A DNA stretch of 8,492 nt from Acidimicrobiales bacterium (GTDB taxonomy: Bacteria > Actinomycetota > Acidimicrobiia > Acidimicrobiales > Acidimicrobilacustridaceae). Under the pieces are notes generated by a model, which searched no databases, had not been told where the DNA came from, and worked only from the letters and a program-made list of their open reading frames with translations. Position 1 is the first letter of the stretch. Each line of letters starts with the position of its first letter. This document shows, piece by piece, positions 4,717 to 8,492 of the stretch. A program made the position numbers and the translations under genes. The DNA is taken from the NCBI GenBank assembly GCA_023264135.1, contig JALQSZ010000055.1:1-8492 (forward strand), given 5' to 3'.

Positions 4717-5445
4717 ATGGAAAACCCGAGACCGGAAAAGGTGGCGGTTGTTGCCGAGGTGCGTGAGCGCTTTAGCGATGCCGAAGCTGTCCTGCTCACC
4801 GAGTACCGCGGAATTGATGTCAGTGGATTGGCAGAACTTCGTACGGCACTTCGTGCAGCCGGTGGCGATTACAAGGTTTACAAGAACACGCTCGTGCGTC
4901 GTGCGACGAACGAACTTGGTCTTGATCTTGATCAACACCTGACTGGACCGACGGCCATCGCCTTCGTTCCTGCTGGCGGAAGCGGAGACCCCGTTGCCGT
5001 CGCAAAGGCCCTGCGTGAATTCGCAAAGGGCAACCCCAACCTGGTGGTGAAGGGCGGCGTTCTTGGTGAGAAATTGCTCACCGAGGCCGACGTCAAGGCA
5101 CTCGCCGATGTGGCACCCCGTGAGGAACTTCTGGCCAAGCTGGCTGGACTCATGGCTGCCCCGATGGTGCAGTTCGCTGGACTTCTGCAGGCGCTTCCTC
5201 GCGATTTCGCCTACGGACTGGCTGCACTCATCGAGAAGCAGGGCGGCGCGCCCGAGGTCACCGAGACCCCGGCCGACGAACCTGCAGTCGAAGAGGCCGC
5301 TGCACCCGAAGCTGCAGCCGAGGCAGACGCCGACGCACCCGCAGCTGACGACACCACCGAATCACCCGAGGCCGTGGCCGATGCCGCCGCCGAATCCAAC
5401 GACGCTGCCCCGGCCGATGCCGAGGGTGACACTCAGGAGAGCTGA
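4717..5445 (+). CDS. rplJ: 50S ribosomal protein L10 with long acidic tail
   Basis: L10 anchors the L7/L12 dimers to the ribosome at the stalk base. The protein is 242 residues, against about 165-180 usually. The N-terminal rRNA-binding domain is clear (about 1-135): [41 protein letters not shown] and [12 protein letters not shown]. The C-terminal helix that binds L12 dimers follows (about 136-172, [20 protein letters not shown]). Residues 176-242 are an Ala/Glu/Asp/Pro-rich extension with no Lys or Arg, probably disordered. ATG 4717 has the best ribosome binding site in the window. ATG 4702 would add five residues but would put the start before that site. The stop is 2 bases before rplL, so the two are cotranscribed. 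Confidence 0.97.
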   Translation: MENPRPEKVAVVAEVRERFSDAEAVLLTEYRGIDVSGLAELRTALRAAGGDYKVYKNTLVRRATNELGLDLDQHLTGPTAIAFVPAGGSGDPVAVAKALREFAKGNPNLVVKGGVLGEKLLTEADVKALADVAPREELLAKLAGLMAAPMVQFAGLLQALPRDFAYGLAALIEKQGGAPEVTETPADEPAVEEAAAPEAAAEADADAPAADDTTESPEAVADAAAESNDAAPADAEGDTQES

Positions 5446-5447
5446 AA

Positions 5448-5834
5448 ATGGCAACCAAGGAAGAAATCCTCGACGCGATCGCCGGTATGTCGGTCCTCGA
5501 ACTCAGTGAACTACTCAAGGACTTCGAAGAGAAGTTCGGCGTTTCTGCAGCCGCTCCGGTGGCTGTCGCTGCAGCCCCGGCTGCTGGTGGCGCTGGTGGC
5601 GGCGGCGAAGCTGCTGCCGAGAAGGACGAATTCGACGTCGTTCTCACCAACGCTGGCGACAAGAAGATCCAGGTCATCAAGGAGGTGCGTGGACTTACGA
5701 ATCTTGGTCTCAAGGAGGCCAAGGATCTTGTCGACGGCGCTCCTCAGACCGTCCTCGAGAACGCCTCGAAGGAAGACGCAGAGAAGGCAAAGGCCGCCCT
5801 CGAGGGTGCCGGCGCCACTGTCGAACTCAAGTAA
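5448..5834 (+). CDS. rplL: 50S ribosomal protein L7/L12
   Basis: L7/L12 is the flexible multi-copy stalk protein that recruits and stimulates translational GTPases such as EF-Tu and EF-G. Its 128 residues are a normal length. The N-terminal dimerisation/L10-binding domain (about 1-33, [20 protein letters not shown]) leads into an Ala/Gly-rich hinge (about 34-57). The globular C-terminal domain (about 60-128) has [39 protein letters not shown] and the terminal [18 protein letters not shown] (5435-5440) lies inside the end of rplJ, 7 bases before ATG. A strong terminator follows 32 bases after the stop. Confidence 0.99.
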   Translation: MATKEEILDAIAGMSVLELSELLKDFEEKFGVSAAAPVAVAAAPAAGGAGGGGEAAAEKDEFDVVLTNAGDKKIQVIKEVRGLTNLGLKEAKDLVDGAPQTVLENASKEDAEKAKAALEGAGATVELK

Positions 5835-5866
5835 TTCGGTTCGACACTCGCCGTCAGGCTTGTGTG

Positions 5867-5901
5867 CTGGCCCGCCCTTCGGGGCGGGCCAGTGTCGTTT
5901 T
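5867..5901 (+). terminator. Strong hairpin terminator after rplL
   Basis: CTGGCCCGCCC-TTCG-GGGCGGGCCAG is a perfect 11-bp stem with a UUCG tetraloop (5867-5892), extendable by G-U pairs, followed by TGTCGTTTT. The U-tract is interrupted, so termination may be partial, allowing stalk proteins to be made in excess of RNA polymerase subunits while some transcripts read into rpoB. Confidence 0.85.
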
Positions 5902-5937
5902 CGGGTCGGAGCTCGTGACCCCGTGGGGGAGTGATGC

Positions 5938-5966
5938 TTGACCAGCCGGAGCGGGGGGTCTAGGTT
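5938..5966 (+). promoter_or_regulatory. Candidate rpoB promoter P1
   Basis: TTGACC (5938-5943) and TAGGTT (5961-5966) are separated by 17 bases, with a G-run before the -10. This is the best housekeeping-type promoter in the window. It lies just downstream of the rplL terminator and would give a leader of about 190 bases to rpoB. A weaker overlapping pair, TTGCCG (5965-5970) and TAGAAG (5987-5992) with 16 bases between, is also possible. Confidence 0.6.
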
Positions 5967-6014
5967 GCCGCCCAATTCAAACGGGGTAGAAGTGGATGAT
6001 CCCCCGAGTGAGCG

Positions 6015-6046
6015 CCTGAATTCGCCGAAATGGCCGGAATTCCAGG
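6015..6046. repeat. Bulged inverted repeat between the rpoB promoters
   Basis: CCT-GAATTC-GCC (6015-6026) can pair with GGC-(CG)-GAATTC-(C)-AGG (6032-6046) around loop GAAAT, giving 12 pairs with two bulges. It ends one base before the -35 of candidate promoter P2 and lies in the P1 transcript. It could be an operator or an RNA structure. No T-tract follows. Confidence 0.35.
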
Positions 6047-6047
6047 G

Positions 6048-6077
6048 TTGCTCTTCCTCGCGTCCTGCCCCTAGAGT
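6048..6077 (+). promoter_or_regulatory. Candidate rpoB promoter P2
   Basis: TTGCTC (6048-6053) and TAGAGT (6072-6077) have an 18-base spacer. Transcription would begin near 6084, leaving a leader of about 77 bases. The rest of the gap (6078-6148) shows only short C/G palindromes. The rpoB ribosome binding site is GAGGAG at 6149-6154. Confidence 0.5.
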
Positions 6078-6160
6078 CTTCAGTCCGCCCTGCCGCGCCC
6101 CGGGACGATTTCCCGAGCGCAGCCAGTGCGTCACGCCCTTCCTTTACCGAGGAGCTTTCC

Positions 6161-8492
6161 TTGTCTGCTCGTCCGTCCGTACGTGACCGTTATTCGTTCG
6201 CGAATCTCGACGAAGTTCTCGACCTTCCCGACTTGATCGCTATTCAACGCGAATCATTCGAGTGGTTCCTTCACACTGGTCTCGCGGAAACATTCCGCGA
6301 CATCAGCCCGATCAAGGACTTCACCGAAACACTTCAGCTCGAACTTGAATTCGATCCTGAAGACGAAGACCTTCGTCCGCCGCCCAAGTTCACGGTGGAG
6401 GAGTGCAAAGAGAAGGACATGACCTTCTCTGCACCGATCTTCGTGCGCGCGCGTTTCATGAACGCGTCAACCGGCGAAATCAAAGAACAAACCGTCTTCA
6501 TGGGCGACTTCCCGATGATGACCGACAAGGGCACGTTTGTTATCAACGGAACTGAGCGCGTTGTTGTGTCGCAGCTCGTTCGTTCGCCCGGTGTCATCTT
6601 CCAGCCTGGTGAGCGTTTCCGTCTTCGTAACTTGCAGAAGCATCAGCTCGTTACCGGCACCATCCACCCGTACCGCGGTGAGTGGATCGAATTCGACGTT
6701 GAACAAAAGCCGGGTAAGGACGTCACCGCTGGTGCACGTGTTGCGCGTAAGCGTCGTCTCAGCCTTTTCGTTCTTCTTCGTGCCCTTGGTTACGACGAAG
6801 AAAACTTCCCGGGCTTCCTCGATCGTTTCGTGCGTCATTTCGATTTCCTCGAAGGTCAGTGGGAAAAGGATCGCGAACTCGCGCCGACGCAAGATGAAGC
6901 ACTCGTTGAAATTTACAAGCGTGCACGTCCGGGCGAACCGCCGTCAGTGGAATCGGCAAAGGCCTACTTCCGCAACGCGTTCTTCGAGAACCGTCGTTAC
7001 GACCTCTCACGCGTTGGCCGTTACAAGCTCAACCGCAAGCTCGGACCAGAACTCGACAAGATCGAGAAGCTGTTCAACATCAAGCTTGAGCGTCCCGAAC
7101 TCGATCAGTCGGTGCTTACGCCGTCGGAAGTTCTTGCCGCAACGACCTACCTCCTGAATCTCGTGAACGCCGAGCCGGGCTACCGACTCGACGATCAGGA
7201 TCACTTCGCGAACCGTCGTATTCGTTCCGTTGGTGAACTCATTCAGAACCAGGTCCGCATCGGTCTGTCACGTATGGAACGAGTTGTGCGTGAGCGCATG
7301 ACCACCCAGGACGTCGAGGCCATCACACCGCAGACCCTCATCAACATTCGTCCCGTGGTTGCGTCGATCAAGGAGTTCTTCGGAACTTCGCAGTTGTCGC
7401 AGTTCATGGACCAGGTCAACCCGCTGTCGGGCCTTACCCACCGTCGTCGTCTTTCGGCGCTCGGCCCGGGTGGTCTGTCGCGAGAGCGCGCGGGCTTCGA
7501 GGTCCGCGACGTTCATCCATCCCACTACGGGCGCATGTGTCCGATCGAGACCCCCGAAGGCCCGAACATCGGTCTGATCGGATCTCTGTCCACCTATGGC
7601 CGGGTCAATGCCTTCGGTTTCGTCGAGACGCCTTATCGCAAGGTCGTCGACGGCACGGTGACCGACACCATCGACTACCTCACCGCCGATGAGGAGGAGG
7701 AATACGTCGTTGCGCAGGCCAACGCGCCGCTCAACCCCGACGGCACGTTCAAGGCCGATCGTGTTCTCGTGCGTCGTTCACCACAGGCGGCAACGCTCGG
7801 CGAACTGAAGCTCATGCTCGAACGCGACGTCTTCTTCGGTGCAACCACCGAAATTTCAAACGTTGCTCCGGCTGAAGTTCAGCTCATGGACGTTTCGCCG
7901 AAGCAGATCGTTTCGGTCGCAACTGCACTCATTCCGTTCCTCGAGCACGACGATGCAAACCGCGCGCTCATGGGCGCCAACATGCAGCGTCAGGCTGTTC
8001 CGTTGCTGCGTGCGGAAGCTCCGTACATCGGTACCGGTATCGAATCACGCGCTGCTCGCGATGCTGCCGACATGATCCTCGCCGAGGAAGACGGCACCAT
8101 CACCGAGGTCGATGGCAACGCCATCACGGTGCAGTACAAGAACAAGGGCCGCGTGGTGTACCGCCTGCTCAAGTTCGAACGTTCGAACCAGGACACCTGC
8201 ATCAACCAAAAGCCGATCGTTGCGCAAGGTCAGGCCATCAAGAAGGGCGACATCCTCGCTCACGGCCCATCCACCGATAACGGTGAACTCGCACTCGGAA
8301 AGAACCTTGTCGTGGCGTTCATGCCATGGGAGGGCTACAACTTCGAGGACGCCATCATCCTTTCTGAGCGTCTTGTGAAAGACGACGTGCTTACGTCGAT
8401 TCACATCAAGGAACACGAGATCGATGCTCGTGACACCAAGCTCGGCCCGGAAGAAATCACGCGAGACATTCCGAACCTTTCCGACGAAATCC
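6161..8492 (+). CDS. rpoB: DNA-directed RNA polymerase subunit beta, N-terminal 777 residues (3' end outside window)
   Basis: RpoB forms one half of the catalytic cleft of RNA polymerase. The frame is open from TTG 6161 to the window edge without interruption. TTG is chosen because GAGGAG (6149-6154) sits 6 bases before it and no other start in this frame gives a full N-terminus. Conserved blocks are SFEWFL (about 34-39), [60 protein letters not shown], the rifampicin region (about 408-434, [20 protein letters not shown]), [37 protein letters not shown], and near the end [20 protein letters not shown]. The large lineage insertion of E. coli domain 2 is absent, as in actinobacteria. Cleft-lining Asp417, His427 and Ser432 (E. 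coli D516, H526, S531) are kept; Val419 and Arg428 differ from E. coli N518 and K527. rpoC would be expected next. Confidence 0.98.
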   Translation, partial: MSARPSVRDRYSFANLDEVLDLPDLIAIQRESFEWFLHTGLAETFRDISPIKDFTETLQLELEFDPEDEDLRPPPKFTVEECKEKDMTFSAPIFVRARFMNASTGEIKEQTVFMGDFPMMTDKGTFVINGTERVVVSQLVRSPGVIFQPGERFRLRNLQKHQLVTGTIHPYRGEWIEFDVEQKPGKDVTAGARVARKRRLSLFVLLRALGYDEENFPGFLDRFVRHFDFLEGQWEKDRELAPTQDEALVEIYKRARPGEPPSVESAKAYFRNAFFENRRYDLSRVGRYKLNRKLGPELDKIEKLFNIKLERPELDQSVLTPSEVLAATTYLLNLVNAEPGYRLDDQDHFANRRIRSVGELIQNQVRIGLSRMERVVRERMTTQDVEAITPQTLINIRPVVASIKEFFGTSQLSQFMDQVNPLSGLTHRRRLSALGPGGLSRERAGFEVRDVHPSHYGRMCPIETPEGPNIGLIGSLSTYGRVNAFGFVETPYRKVVDGTVTDTIDYLTADEEEEYVVAQANAPLNPDGTFKADRVLVRRSPQAATLGELKLMLERDVFFGATTEISNVAPAEVQLMDVSPKQIVSVATALIPFLEHDDANRALMGANMQRQAVPLLRAEAPYIGTGIESRAARDAADMILAEEDGTITEVDGNAITVQYKNKGRVVYRLLKFERSNQDTCINQKPIVAQGQAIKKGDILAHGPSTDNGELALGKNLVVAFMPWEGYNFEDAIILSERLVKDDVLTSIHIKEHEIDARDTKLGPEEITRDIPNLSDEI

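Noticed and set aside
5511..6134. Minus-strand open frame across rplL and the rpoB leader (207 codons)
   Set aside because: It is antisense to rplL, the strong terminator and the promoters; no ribosome binding site or known domain was seen.
5938..6186. Short plus-strand open frame in the rpoB leader (82 codons)
   Set aside because: Its TTG start coincides with the P1 -35, it has no ribosome binding site, and it runs out of frame into rpoB. A leader peptide is not supported.
1..8492. Mobile elements, CRISPR arrays, attachment sites or integrated foreign DNA
   Set aside because: No transposase or integrase frame and no regularly spaced repeats were seen; the tRNA is followed directly by secE with no integrase or duplicated tRNA end beyond a 6-base match.

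Overview
The window holds one strand of a bacterial transcription/translation gene cluster. All recognised genes point rightward. In order they are the 3' end of tuf (EF-Tu), rpmG (L33), an ECF-type sigma factor overlapping a small zinc-finger anti-sigma-like membrane protein, tRNA-Trp(CCA), secE, nusG, rplK, rplA, rplJ, rplL and the first 777 codons of rpoB. The core order secE-nusG-rplK-rplA-rplJ-rplL-rpoB is the standard bacterial arrangement. Several traits point to an actinobacterium: a long acidic N-terminal extension on NusG, a one-helix SecE, an RpoB without the large insertion seen in E. coli, C/G-ending codons and -10 boxes of the form TAGnnT. A deep-branching class such as Acidimicrobiia is my best guess, but that is inference from overall sequence feel and not a test.

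Layout. Positions 1-716 hold tuf and rpmG, closely spaced, with the rpmG ribosome binding site overlapping the tuf stop. Positions 717-1739 hold the sigma/anti-sigma pair, the least standard part of the window. A hairpin and a 12-bp perfect palindrome lie between rpmG and the most likely sigma start. Positions 1740-1868 are non-coding and carry hairpins and a candidate promoter for tRNA-Trp-secE-nusG. secE and nusG overlap (TGATG). rplK and rplA are separated by structured spacers of about 107 and 109 bases. A 335-base gap precedes rplJ. It contains a phased direct repeat, a 13-bp inverted repeat, an L10-leader-like element, a clear intrinsic terminator (attenuator) and further hairpins ahead of a strong ribosome binding site. 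rplJ and rplL are nearly adjacent. A strong hairpin terminator follows rplL. The 326-base rplL-rpoB gap holds two or three promoter-like sites and an inverted repeat, and rpoB starts at TTG 6161.

Together the genes supply elongation factor delivery (EF-Tu), large-subunit and stalk proteins (L33, L11, L1, L10, L7/L12), the Sec translocon subunit SecE, the transcription elongation factor NusG and the RNA polymerase beta subunit. The structured leaders suggest that L1, L10(L12) and RNA polymerase subunits are each dosed separately. I found no mobile element, CRISPR array, minus-strand gene or clearly new multi-gene system. The items most worth a second look are the sigma/ZAS pair placed inside this cluster, the attenuator region before rplJ, and natural substitutions at antibiotic-contact positions of L11 and RpoB.
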